From the NCBI GenBank assembly GCA_028287745.1, contig JAQBPB010000090.1, positions 62,001-126,000 of the forward strand: a stretch of DNA of 64,000 nt. The letters are read 5' to 3'. Position numbers and translations under genes: made by a program. Shown here piece after piece: positions 15,996-24,282 of this stretch (its first letter is position 1; each line of letters begins with the position of its first letter). Under the pieces are notes generated by a model that saw only the letters and a list, made by a program, of their open reading frames with translations, did no database searches and was not told where the DNA came from. Origin of the DNA: Chloroflexota bacterium (GTDB taxonomy: Bacteria; Chloroflexota; Chloroflexia; Chloroheliales; Chloroheliaceae).

Positions 15996-16063
15996 TTAGC
16001 TTGTTTCAGCCTTACACTTTTATGGCCGGCTGGCCCTGGCTGTTCACATTTCTCTTTTTGCCG

Positions 16064-17386
16064 CTAAGGAGTTAAACCGGCCTGGACCGGCTGCCACTCT
16101 CGCCCATTCGGAAATTCATAGGCATCAAGCGACTCTGCCCGCATAGTTATGCTATAGCCAGGCTGGACCGGCGGCATATAACGCCCGTTGCGGATCGTCA
16201 CCGGGTCTAGAAAGTGTTCGTGCAGGTGGTCGACGAATTCGACAATGCGGTGCTCCAAAGACGCGCTGACAGCGATGTAATCGAACATCGAAAGATGCTG
16301 GACATACTCGCACAGGCCCACGCCCCCGGCATGCGGGCAGACCGGTACCCCGAACTTGGCGGCCATCAGCAAGACGGCCAGCACTTCGTTTACCCCACCC
16401 AGGCGGCAGCTATCAATCTGGCAGAACGAAATAGCGTTCGCCTGTAGCAGTTGTTTGAAAATTACCCGGTTCTGGCATTGCTCGCCGGTTGCTACCCCAA
16501 TCGGGGCTATGGCCCGGGCGATAGCGGCATGGCCCAGGATATCATCAGGACTGGTCGGTTCCTCAATCCAGAGCGGGTTGAACTGCGCCAGTTTCTGCAT
16601 ATTCGAAATAGCTTCCCCGACATCCCAGCGCTGGTTGGCGTCAAGCATCAGGTTCCGGTCCGGCCCGATTACTTCGCGCATTACCCCGGCCCGCCGGACA
16701 TCCTCGTCAATGTTCGCGCCCACTTTGATTTTGAAATAGGTCCATCCGTTGTCGATGCCTTCCTGGCAAAGTCGCCGGATTTTTGCATCATCGTAACCCA
16801 GCCACCCGGCCGAGGTCGTATAGGCCGGGTAACCGTCCCTGGTCAGTTCCGCTTCGCGTTCCGGCTTGCTAGCGGCATTTTTTTCCAGGATTGCCAGGGC
16901 TTCTTCCGGATTCAGTACATCAGTGATATAGCGGAAATCTATACAGGCTACCAGTTGTTCCGGGGCCATATCGGACAGCAATTTCCAGAGCGGCTTGCCT
17001 TCAACTTTGGCATACAGGTCCCAGACCGCGTTGACTACTGCGGCGGTTGCCAGGTGAATCACCCCTTTTTCCGGCCCAAGCCAGCGCAATTGGCTGTCCC
17101 CTGTAATCATGCGCCAGAAGCCGCCCATATTTGCCGCAAAAGATTCCAGTGTTTTGCCTATGACCAGCGGGGCCAGGGCATTAGCGGCGGCTACACATAT
17201 TTCATTTCCGCGCCCGATAGTGAAAGTCAACCCGTGGCCTTCCAGGCCGTCCGGGCTGTCCGTTAGCAGGGTTACATACGCCGCCGAATAATCGGGGTCG
17301 GGGTTCATGGCGTCCGAGCCGTCGAGTGAGCGCGAAGTTGGGAAACGAATATCGCGGGCGGTTAGCCCGGTAATAGTGATTGGCAT
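16064..17386 (-). CDS. fucD: L-fuconate dehydratase
   Basis: This 440-residue enolase-superfamily enzyme dehydrates L-fuconate to 2-keto-3-deoxy-L-fuconate. The start ITGLTARDIRFPTSRSLDGS is diagnostic of the family that includes Xanthomonas FucD and human ENOSF1. The active-site residues are K219 and K221 (FKIKVG), metal ligands D249 (LDANQRW), E275 (WIEEPTSP) and E302 (TGEQ), and H352 (PHAGGVG). This spacing is the same as I recall for the characterised Xanthomonas enzyme, shifted by one residue. It lies behind the binding protein of a ribose-type ABC importer and before a GntR gene. The L-fucose dehydrogenase and the enzyme after this step are not in the window. Confidence 0.95.
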   Translation of the reverse strand: MPITITGLTARDIRFPTSRSLDGSDAMNPDPDYSAAYVTLLTDSPDGLEGHGLTFTIGRGNEICVAAANALAPLVIGKTLESFAANMGGFWRMITGDSQLRWLGPEKGVIHLATAAVVNAVWDLYAKVEGKPLWKLLSDMAPEQLVACIDFRYITDVLNPEEALAILEKNAASKPEREAELTRDGYPAYTTSAGWLGYDDAKIRRLCQEGIDNGWTYFKIKVGANIDEDVRRAGVMREVIGPDRNLMLDANQRWDVGEAISNMQKLAQFNPLWIEEPTSPDDILGHAAIARAIAPIGVATGEQCQNRVIFKQLLQANAISFCQIDSCRLGGVNEVLAVLLMAAKFGVPVCPHAGGVGLCEYVQHLSMFDYIAVSASLEHRIVEFVDHLHEHFLDPVTIRNGRYMPPVQPGYSITMRAESLDAYEFPNGREWQPVQAGLTP

Positions 17387-17455
17387 TTATTCCCCCCTGA
17401 AAATTTTATTAGTTTGTAGTGGTGTTTATTTTTATTGTTTATTTAATTTAGAGAA

Positions 17456-17487
17456 AAGGGGTTGTCTGCTTTCCTAGACAACCCCTT
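17456..17487 (-). terminator. Intrinsic terminator/attenuator behind the binding-protein gene
   Basis: Perfect 12 bp arms (AAGGGGTTGTCT and AGACAACCCCTT) around an 8-base loop. On the minus strand TTTTCTCT follows. It lies between the sugar-binding protein and fucD and should reduce read-through into fucD and the regulator. Confidence 0.82.
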
Positions 17488-17507
17488 AAAGCCGCCAGGC
17501 TTAAAAA

Positions 17508-18623
17508 TTATTGATAAAGTAGCGGTTTGATGTCGGCTGCTTCAACGTTAGTCTTGTCGTACCAGTGGAAGCCGGTATCAATGCTCTTGGGCAGGGTTTC
17601 TCCCTTGAGCGCCTTTACAGCCGATTCAACGCACTTATAACCAATACCAATAGGGTCCTGGGTAACCGCTCCGGACTCAGTCCCGGCCTTGATGGCGTCA
17701 ATTTGCTGTTTGCCAGAGTCATAGCCGATAACGAAAATCTGGCCTTCTTTTTTCAGCTCTTTTACGCCGTTAAGCACGCCAATTATAGAACCTTCATTGG
17801 CACCGAAGATCCCTTTGACATTCGGGTGAGATTGGATAATGGCCTTCGTAAGGTCAGTGGATTTTAGTTGATCCCCGCCACCATATTGGGTATCAACGAT
17901 AGTAATGTTAGGATGTTTGGACTTCATCTGGTTGAGAAATCCGTCGCGCCGGTCAATTCCGGTCCGGCTGGTCTGGTCGTGGACTACCAGGGCTACTTCA
18001 CCCTTATCGCCCATCAAAGCGGCCATTTTATCTGCGGCCAGCGCGGCGGCCGCCAGGTTATCGGTAGCTACGGTAGTAACCGGAATATCACTGTCAACCC
18101 CGGAGTCAAAGCCAATAACCGGGATATTAGCAGCCTTGGCTTTTTGCAATAGCGGAGCTACAGCTTTGCTATCCAGAGCGGCTAAACAGATTGCCTGGGG
18201 TTTCTTGTCAAGTGCAGCTTGCAACATTTCAATCTGTTTGTCAACTTGCGTTTCGGTTTCGGGGCCTTCAAAAGTAATCCTGGCATTGAAATCTTTGGCA
18301 CCCTTTTCGGCCCCTGCTTTGACCGCCTGCCAGAACTGGTGCTGGAACCCTTTCGAGATGATCGGAATGTAGGGTTGGCTTCCTGTTGCGGCGGCAGCCC
18401 CGGCCTGTCCGGCGGCGGTGGTTGCACCCGCAGCAGAGGCGGTGGTTGCACCCGCAGCAGAGGCGGTGGTTGCACCCGCAACAGAGGCGGTGGTTGCACC
18501 CGCAACAGAGGCGGTGGTTGCCACAGGTTGCGCGGCGGTAGTGTTGGTACTATTGCCACAACTCGCTAACAACACCGCTATTAACAGGCCAACCACCAAA
18601 AGGCTTAATTGCTTGAATCTCAT
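17508..18623 (-). CDS. Sugar ABC transporter binding lipoprotein, RbsB-like (CUT2)
   Basis: This 371-residue lipoprotein has a signal peptide ending in the lipobox LLASC (Cys at about 22). A linker of about 60 residues with repeated ATTASVAG units follows, then a periplasmic-binding-protein-4 fold starting at YIPIISKGFQHQFWQAVKAG. Family landmarks are ICLAALDSKAVAPLLQKA, NIPVIGFDSGVD, FGANEGSIIGV and FVIGYDSG. It binds a monosaccharide, probably L-fucose or a related sugar given fucD behind it, and hands it to the permease and ATPase encoded upstream. Its gene is followed by a terminator-like hairpin, as expected for a binding protein needed in excess. Confidence 0.93.
   Translation of the reverse strand: MRFKQLSLLVVGLLIAVLLASCGNSTNTTAAQPVATTASVAGATTASVAGATTASAAGATTASAAGATTAAGQAGAAAATGSQPYIPIISKGFQHQFWQAVKAGAEKGAKDFNARITFEGPETETQVDKQIEMLQAALDKKPQAICLAALDSKAVAPLLQKAKAANIPVIGFDSGVDSDIPVTTVATDNLAAAALAADKMAALMGDKGEVALVVHDQTSRTGIDRRDGFLNQMKSKHPNITIVDTQYGGGDQLKSTDLTKAIIQSHPNVKGIFGANEGSIIGVLNGVKELKKEGQIFVIGYDSGKQQIDAIKAGTESGAVTQDPIGIGYKCVESAVKALKGETLPKSIDTGFHWYDKTNVEAADIKPLLYQ
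18418..18513 (-). repeat. Four tandem 24-bp repeats in the binding-protein linker
   Basis: Units 18418-18441, 18442-18465, 18466-18489 and 18490-18513. Units one and two are identical, three and four are identical, and the pairs differ by one base. They encode the eight-residue repeat ATTAS(V/A)AG. Near identity at DNA level points to recent duplication by slippage. Confidence 0.92.
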
Positions 18624-18706
18624 AACCTCTCCTTTTAACTACATCAATGTAAGTATTAAAGTTCCCAATTGAACTAACTTGTACCGGTCAGGCCCGGTGG
18701 GACACT

Positions 18707-19684
18707 TTATTTCTTGCGCCGTCGGACTACATCCAGGTATACCGCCAGGATAACGATGGCGCCGGTAACTACGATCTGCCATTCTTGCGGAACCGAAAGG
18801 ATCCGCAAGCCATTGGTTAACGTGCTGATAATAAAGGCCCCGATGATGGTTCCCAGGATGGAACCTTCGCCGCCATTCAAGGAAGTACCACCAATTACGG
18901 CGGCCGCGATTGCGTCCAATTCATACCCCTGACCCAGTGCGGGTTGGGCTGAATTCAAACGGGAAGCGATTAGAATCCCGGCTAACCCGCTAAACAGGCC
19001 GGTCAGGGTATAGACCGCGATTTTCCAGCGGTCCACATTTACCCCGGAAAGCCGGGCGGCTTCTTCGTTACTGCCCAGGGCAAAGGTATAGCGGCCCAGG
19101 ATTGTCCGGTTGAGCACCAGACTGGCAATGATGGCGGCCGCGAATAAAATCAATACGGCATTTGGAATTTCAATTGCCGGGATAACGTTACCCATGGCAA
19201 TGCTGTTAAATTCGGGTGTATCATTGAAGTAAATCGGCTTCACCCCGGAAATAACCAGGGCCAGCCCTCTGGCGACATTGAGCATGCCGAGAGTGGCGAT
19301 AAAAGGGGGGATTTTTAACTTGGCGATAAGTATCCCGTTGACGAACCCGGCAAACCCGCCCGCCAGCAGTCCGGCCAGTATGCCCAGAGGGACCGGCATC
19401 TGACCGACTGTTATAACCTCGCCCGCTATGACAGCGGAAAAGGTCATGACGGTGCCAACTGATAGGTCTATGCCGCCCGTGATAATTACAAAGGTGACGC
19501 CAATCGCCAGTACTCCGTTTACCGCGGTAGCCAGCAGAATACCTACTATGTTATTGAACTGGAGGAAATTTGGGGAAGCCAGAGAAAAAATGAAAATCAG
19601 GACAATCAGGGCCCCAAATGCCAGCACGCGCTGCAAAGCATCCGCCCGGATGACCAATCGCCTTTGAACTGCTGCAACTGCCAT
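18707..19684 (-). CDS. Sugar ABC transporter permease, RbsC type
   Basis: This 325-residue inner-membrane protein has eight to ten helices. Family landmarks are FVIITGGIDLSVGTVMTFSA, GFVNGILIAKLKIPPFIATL and the cytoplasmic loop LGSNEEAARLSGVNV that contacts the ATPase. GGTSLNGGEGSILGTIIGA follows near the end. It forms the channel of the CUT2 importer with the ATPase (128 bases upstream) and the RbsB-like protein downstream. The start is ATG at 19684, with AGGAGAG seven bases ahead. Confidence 0.94.
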   Translation of the reverse strand: MAVAAVQRRLVIRADALQRVLAFGALIVLIFIFSLASPNFLQFNNIVGILLATAVNGVLAIGVTFVIITGGIDLSVGTVMTFSAVIAGEVITVGQMPVPLGILAGLLAGGFAGFVNGILIAKLKIPPFIATLGMLNVARGLALVISGVKPIYFNDTPEFNSIAMGNVIPAIEIPNAVLILFAAAIIASLVLNRTILGRYTFALGSNEEAARLSGVNVDRWKIAVYTLTGLFSGLAGILIASRLNSAQPALGQGYELDAIAAAVIGGTSLNGGEGSILGTIIGAFIISTLTNGLRILSVPQEWQIVVTGAIVILAVYLDVVRRRKK

Positions 19685-19811
19685 AGTTTACTCTCCTCTT
19701 CTGGTTGGGTTGGGCGTAAAACCGGTGCTCTACACCTATCCATCTTCAATGACGTTAAACCGAAATTAGCGCCAGGCCAGGCTAACCAGAGCTTCGTTAG
19801 CCGGACCGATA

Positions 19812-21320
19812 CTAGAGGATGGCCTCGCGCTGGGTGGCACACTGCATTATTTTCTCCTGGGTCGCTTCCTTGATCGGTAGATTTCCGGTAATGCGGCCTT
19901 CGCACATAACAATTACCCGGTGGCTCATGCGGAGAATTTCCGGGAGCTCGGACGAAATCATGATTATGGACTTGCCTTCGTGGGCCAGGGTGTTTAGGAG
20001 CTTGTAGATTTCACTTTTCGCGCCGACATCGATGCCGCGCGTTGGTTCGTCAAAGATCAGGATGTCGGTATTGGCCGTCATCCACTTACCAATAATTACT
20101 TTTTGCTGGTTGCCACCGGATAGGTTCTTTACCTTTTGAGACATATTGGGGGTCTTAATCGAAAGGGCCTGGATATAGTGTTTGGCGGTCACACCGGTCT
20201 TGCCTTTATTCACCCAGCCCAGGTACCCCAGGAACTTCTTGAAGGTGCTTAAAACAATGTTGGTTTCAACGTCCATTCCCAGGACGGCGCCGTAGCGCTT
20301 GCGGTCTTCGGAAAGGTAGCCGATGCCCTGCCTTACGGCATCGTTGGGGCTTTTGATATGGACCGATTTGCCTTTGATACAAACTTCACCGGAGTCATAA
20401 TGGTCTGCTCCGAATACGGCCCTGGCCGTTTCGGTCCTTCCGGCCCCTACCAGCCCGGCAAAACCAAGAATTTCACCTCGTCTAAGATTAAAGTTGACAT
20501 CTTTTAGCACCCGGCCTTGCTTGAGGTGTTTAACTTCTAGCACGATGTCCTGCTCGACATTTTCCGGCACTTCTGGTGCGGTTTCGTCAAAGGCCCGGCC
20601 AACCATCATACTGATGATCTGGTTGATCGTGACATCTTCAATCCTGACTGTCGCTATGTAGCGGCTGTCACGCATGATGGTTGCCCGGTCGGCTATCTGC
20701 CGCAGTTCTTCCAGGCGGTGGGAAATATGGACAATGCCAACGCCCTTTTCCCGCAACTGGCGGATAATCCGGAACAGGTCCATTATCTCGGTATCGGTCA
20801 GGGCGGCGGTGGGCTCGTCCATAATCAAGACCTGGGAGTTAAAAGACAGGGCTTTGGCTATTTCAACCATCTGCTGCTTGGCGATAGAAAGTTCGGAAAC
20901 CTTGGTGCGGGGATTTAACTTCAAATGCATCATTTCAAACAGTTCCTGGGTCTGCTTGTTGATCGCCGTTTCATCCAGTACGAGCCCGAAGCCCTTGCGC
21001 GGCTCCCGTCCGATGAAAATATTCTGGGCGATGGTCAGGTGCGGCATCAGGTTCAGTTCCTGGTGGACAATGCAGATGCCTAAATCCTGGGCGGTCCGGG
21101 GATTCGGAATATTCACCTCTTTGCCTTTGTATAAAATCCGCCCGGCATCCTTGCTGTAGATACCAGAGAGAATCTTCATAAGAGTGGATTTCCCGGCCCC
21201 ATTCTCGCCCAGCAGGGCATGGACTTCACCGGCCCGTAATTCCAACTGGCCGTCACTCAGAGCCTTGACCCCCGGAAAGCTCTTCTCTATTCCTTCCATC
21301 TGGATTAAAACATTATCCAT
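19812..21320 (-). CDS. Sugar ABC transporter ATP-binding protein, RbsA/MglA type
   Basis: This 502-residue protein has two fused nucleotide-binding domains, as usual for CUT2 importers. Domain one has Walker A GENGAGKST, signature LSIAKQQMVEIA and Walker B VLIMDEPTAALT. Domain two has the degenerate Walker A GLVGAGRTE typical of this family, signature LSGGNQQKV and Walker B ILIFDEPTRGID. The ATG at 21320 is chosen because AGAGGATACGCAG precedes it; the longer frame from 21350 adds ten residues without a ribosome site. It is the first gene of the fucose-type operon and follows an untranslated leader of about 345 bases. Confidence 0.95.
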   Translation of the reverse strand: MDNVLIQMEGIEKSFPGVKALSDGQLELRAGEVHALLGENGAGKSTLMKILSGIYSKDAGRILYKGKEVNIPNPRTAQDLGICIVHQELNLMPHLTIAQNIFIGREPRKGFGLVLDETAINKQTQELFEMMHLKLNPRTKVSELSIAKQQMVEIAKALSFNSQVLIMDEPTAALTDTEIMDLFRIIRQLREKGVGIVHISHRLEELRQIADRATIMRDSRYIATVRIEDVTINQIISMMVGRAFDETAPEVPENVEQDIVLEVKHLKQGRVLKDVNFNLRRGEILGFAGLVGAGRTETARAVFGADHYDSGEVCIKGKSVHIKSPNDAVRQGIGYLSEDRKRYGAVLGMDVETNIVLSTFKKFLGYLGWVNKGKTGVTAKHYIQALSIKTPNMSQKVKNLSGGNQQKVIIGKWMTANTDILIFDEPTRGIDVGAKSEIYKLLNTLAHEGKSIIMISSELPEILRMSHRVIVMCEGRITGNLPIKEATQEKIMQCATQREAIL

Positions 21321-21664
21321 CTGCGTATCCTCTTGAAAATATAAGGCCAACTGTTTGCGGCCTGCTTGACTTGAAAATAAATCCCTTGCAACTTTAACCG
21401 CCCAAATTTCAGGCAGCTAAAAGTTCCCGGTTTTGAGGCAGGGACCGGGCTGGAAAATATATCAAACTTTAGTTAGCGCCTGGTGAAACGTGATTTTTGG
21501 CGGGTTTAATAAACACTCGAAAGGGTAAATATTTGCTGTATTAGATTTGCCTGGTTAGATGTAAGGTTGGTCACCCATTATCAGCAAGCAAAAATAATAC
21601 CGGAAGCTAATTGCGAATAAAGGAATAGCGTTATGACCATCAGCACTAATCTTGCGTTAAGAGA
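21321..21664 (-). other. Long untranslated leader of the fucose-type ABC operon
   Basis: Between the inferred start point (about 21666) and the ATPase gene there are about 345 bases without a convincing reading frame on either strand. No known riboswitch motif is recognised. It could hold a regulatory RNA or simply be a long leader. Confidence 0.4.
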
Positions 21665-21700
21665 TTGTATACAGTATACAACTAATTAAATATATGTCAA
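21665..21700 (-). promoter_or_regulatory. Promoter of the fucose-type operon with GntR operator on the -10 box
   Basis: On the minus strand TTGACA (21695-21700), a 16 bp spacer and TATACT (21673-21678). The perfect 17 bp palindrome TTGTATACAGTATACAA (21665-21681) covers the -10 box. This is a standard arrangement for repression by a GntR/FCD protein. A related site lies at 14252-14268. Confidence 0.83.
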
Positions 21701-21863
21701 TAGAATCTTTTTTCTTTGTCTAATTTCACTTTATTATTCAAAGATAAAATTACAGGTCGGACACGTTCTAGTTATATATGTAATGTGAAAATTGGTTTGT
21801 TAGGCTCATAAATTATTGGTACTGTGGTCAAATCTTATAAACCAGTTTTTAAATTCAAACAAA

Positions 21864-21896
21864 AAAGGGCGGCCGGTCCTGAACCGTTCACCCTTT
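21864..21896 (-). terminator. Intrinsic terminator of the membrane protein gene
   Basis: Imperfect stem (AAAGGGTGAACGGT against ACCGGCCGCCCTTT on the minus strand) followed by TTTTTTG. It lies behind the stop codon at 21916. Confidence 0.65.
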
Positions 21897-21915
21897 CTAT
21901 TCTAAATATTTTAAG

Positions 21916-22803
21916 TTAAGGTTGTTGTGAAAGCCAGATTTGGGCCTGGGCCACACTGGGGCTGGCCGGGTCATAGAGGGCCGCCCGGTGAACATAGCCG
22001 TATGCCTCATCGCGGTTTGGGGCGGTAAAGGCCAGCCAGAGCAGCAAATTAACGTCCAGCGGGTTGTCCCTCTCCAGCGCTTTGAAAGCGGTGTGGGCCT
22101 GCCACTTCTGGCCGGATTGGGCCTGCGCGGCAGCCTGGTTAAATGCGCTCATATAGAACGGGTTAGGTGAGGCCGGGCTTGAGGTTGCCGCCGCTACCCT
22201 AACACCCTCATCAGGATTTACAAATCCGGCAGTGGTGGGAGGTGGCGGCCAGGACCCGGTCCCACTAAAATCAGGTCCGGTAGCAATTGCCCCGGGTTGG
22301 GCCGGGTTCCAGGCCTGGGAAAAGTCCTGACTGTTTACCGGCGGGTAATAGGGTGGGTAGGATGGCACCTCGTAGTTAACGGAATTACTCAGGGCCGAGG
22401 GACCGGTGGGCTGGTTTACGGCCTTGCTAACCAGGGCAAAAATACCGGCGACAATCAGCAGCGCGCCTGTAAAGCCGGTTATACCGGAGGTAGCCCTGGT
22501 TAATATCAGGCTCATTATGCCACTTGTCAGGAAGATACCTCCCCAGCGCAGCGCGTTTGGCGGGTTCTGAAGCGCCACCCGCAAGACTATCAGCCCTATA
22601 ATCAGGGGAATAACCCCTCCAAGCAAGAAGCTGTTAGTAAAACCATAGCGGCCATAATAACGGCCGATTCCAAACAGGCTGGTCCCGAAAATAGACAGGA
22701 AAATAGCCAGGCCCGCGCTGATCAGGGCCAGGACTTTTGAAAGTTGGAGGTAATTTAACCTGGTTTTAGGTTTTTGTGGGAAACCATAATAATACTGGTT
22801 CAT
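21916..22803 (-). CDS. Membrane protein with proline-rich linker and C-terminal helical-repeat region
   Basis: This 295-residue protein is not assigned to a known family. It has four hydrophobic helices (about residues 22-45, 58-78, 84-104 and 106-126), then a Pro/Ser-rich linker (135-200) with YPPYYPPV and SWPPPPTTAG. The last about 80 residues are alpha-helical (FNQAAAQAQSGQKWQAHTAF, later DEAYGYVHRAALYDP) and look like one or two TPR-like hairpins. Such a layout suggests a membrane anchor with a protein-interaction tail. The gene stands alone between the ABC operon and a radical SAM gene. Function unknown. Confidence 0.75.
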   Translation of the reverse strand: MNQYYYGFPQKPKTRLNYLQLSKVLALISAGLAIFLSIFGTSLFGIGRYYGRYGFTNSFLLGGVIPLIIGLIVLRVALQNPPNALRWGGIFLTSGIMSLILTRATSGITGFTGALLIVAGIFALVSKAVNQPTGPSALSNSVNYEVPSYPPYYPPVNSQDFSQAWNPAQPGAIATGPDFSGTGSWPPPPTTAGFVNPDEGVRVAAATSSPASPNPFYMSAFNQAAAQAQSGQKWQAHTAFKALERDNPLDVNLLLWLAFTAPNRDEAYGYVHRAALYDPASPSVAQAQIWLSQQP

Positions 22804-22982
22804 AGTAGATATACCTGAAATAGTCAGCTTTCCGGTTACTGTGAAAGCTTATTTTTATAAGTTCCTGTCCAAATAATATCATTCTTGGGCCGGTAATAAA
22901 ATATAAACCGAGGTTTTCTATTCAATCCTTAATCTTATTGCGGGTATCAAAATTGAGTTATAAATCAGGTCTTGTTTATAAT

Positions 22983-24200
22983 CTATATTCCAAAATCAAA
23001 GCTGGCCTGGTGCAAATTGATGGTCCGGGCGGCCATTTTGGGCTGGGACAAGGCCGGTTTAGCCTGGTTATTGGCTTTTTGTTTCTCACGGGGAAAGTTC
23101 CCGGTAGGGGTGGCGGCCTGTTCGGCAGCTTCCAGGGCGGCTTGCAGTTTGGCCGGTTCTTCAAAGCGCAGTTCCAGTTGGGCCTGGGCAGTCTGGCTAA
23201 AGCGTTCTTCAGACCGTAAAATCCGTTTGTCCGGGAAGTGGTATTTTTCTCGCAATTGGGCCATTTTATTTCGCAGCGATTCTTTGTAAGCCTCGGTTAT
23301 CATGCTGCGCTTGCCGTTCTGGTAGAGCCGGTTGTAGCGGGGCCGCAATTCAGGAAAGTTCTTATCAATAAAGCCGTAATAATATTCTTCCAGGCCCCTG
23401 GCAATCCGCAACGAGTCGGCGCTGACCGAAGTAACCCCGATATCGGCGGCGGTTTTTACCAGGGTTTCCAGCTCATCGGGTTGGTCGGTGATGCCCGGCA
23501 GGACGGGCATGATAAACAGGCGGGTTTTAATCCCGGCCTCACTCAACCGGGCCAGGGCATCCATTCTTTTGCGCGGTGCCGGTGCGCCCGGGTCAATCAG
23601 CCGGGCTTTTGCTTCATCCAGGGTAGTCAGGCTCATATTGACCGCCAACTGGCCGTTGGTGCGCCGGTTAAGTTCGGTCAACAGGTCCAGGTCATCCAGT
23701 ACCAGGTGGGACTTGGTAATAATGTCCAGGGGGTTCGCTTTTTCGCACAGCACTTCCAGCAACTTGCGGGTCAGCCGGTAGCGCCTTTCGACCGGCTGAT
23801 AGGGGTCCGTCGCGCTGCCCAGGCAGATTGACTCGCGCTTCCAGCCGGGCCGGGAAAGTTCAGCCCGTAAGACCTGGGGCGCGTTGATTTTTACAAAAAT
23901 GCGGGTGTGAAAGTCAACTCCGGCGTTCAGGTCGAAGTAATTATGCGTTGGGCGGGCGAAACAATAGACGCAGGCGTGGCGGCAGCCCCGGTAGGGGTTG
24001 ATGGTCCAGCTAAGGGGCATCATGGCTTTTACCCGGTTCAGGACCGAGCGGGCCTGGATCAGCTGGTAATGGACCGGCCCATCCTCGACCAGGGCGCTGG
24101 CCGCCGCTTTTCGCCCGGTTTTTCCCTCTTGTTTTTGGCCTGGGCCCGCTCCGCTAACCGGTATTGCTGCTTCTTCCATCATGGCACCTGCCTCACTCAT
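22983..24200 (-). CDS. Radical SAM protein, PA0069/Rv2578c family
   Basis: About 405 residues. The cluster motif CRHACVYC (C73, C77, C80) sits within INPYRGCRHACVYCFARPTH, the hallmark of this SPL-related family. ICLGSATDPYQPVERRY and SLTTLDEAKARLIDPGAP follow, and the Lys/Ala-rich tail has no known motif. The reaction is unknown. Relatives resemble spore photoproduct lyase, and the mycobacterial member is, as I recall, a DNA-damage-inducible gene. The start may be the ATG at 24200 or, with the AGGTG box, one of the ATGs at 24182/24179. A 24 bp palindrome lies just upstream. Confidence 0.87.
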   Translation of the reverse strand: MSEAGAMMEEAAIPVSGAGPGQKQEGKTGRKAAASALVEDGPVHYQLIQARSVLNRVKAMMPLSWTINPYRGCRHACVYCFARPTHNYFDLNAGVDFHTRIFVKINAPQVLRAELSRPGWKRESICLGSATDPYQPVERRYRLTRKLLEVLCEKANPLDIITKSHLVLDDLDLLTELNRRTNGQLAVNMSLTTLDEAKARLIDPGAPAPRKRMDALARLSEAGIKTRLFIMPVLPGITDQPDELETLVKTAADIGVTSVSADSLRIARGLEEYYYGFIDKNFPELRPRYNRLYQNGKRSMITEAYKESLRNKMAQLREKYHFPDKRILRSEERFSQTAQAQLELRFEEPAKLQAALEAAEQAATPTGNFPREKQKANNQAKPALSQPKMAARTINLHQASFDFGI

Positions 24201-24208
24201 AAAAAAGG

Positions 24209-24232
24209 GTATTAGAACTAATATTCTAATAC
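24209..24232. promoter_or_regulatory. 24-bp operator-like palindrome upstream of the radical SAM gene
   Basis: Perfect 9 bp arms GTATTAGAA and TTCTAATAC around a 6-base spacer, 8 bases before the longest start codon. The A/T-rich arms overlap possible -10 sequences. The gene family suggests a damage-response (LexA-like) repressor, but the motif does not match a LexA box I know. Confidence 0.6.
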
Positions 24233-24282
24233 TTTAGCACAGGTTTTGCCGGAAGTAAATGCCCCTGGAAAAGAGAAACTAA

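Noticed and set aside
18418..18513. CRISPR-like direct repeats
   Set aside because: The 24-bp units are contiguous without spacers and encode an in-frame protein stalk.
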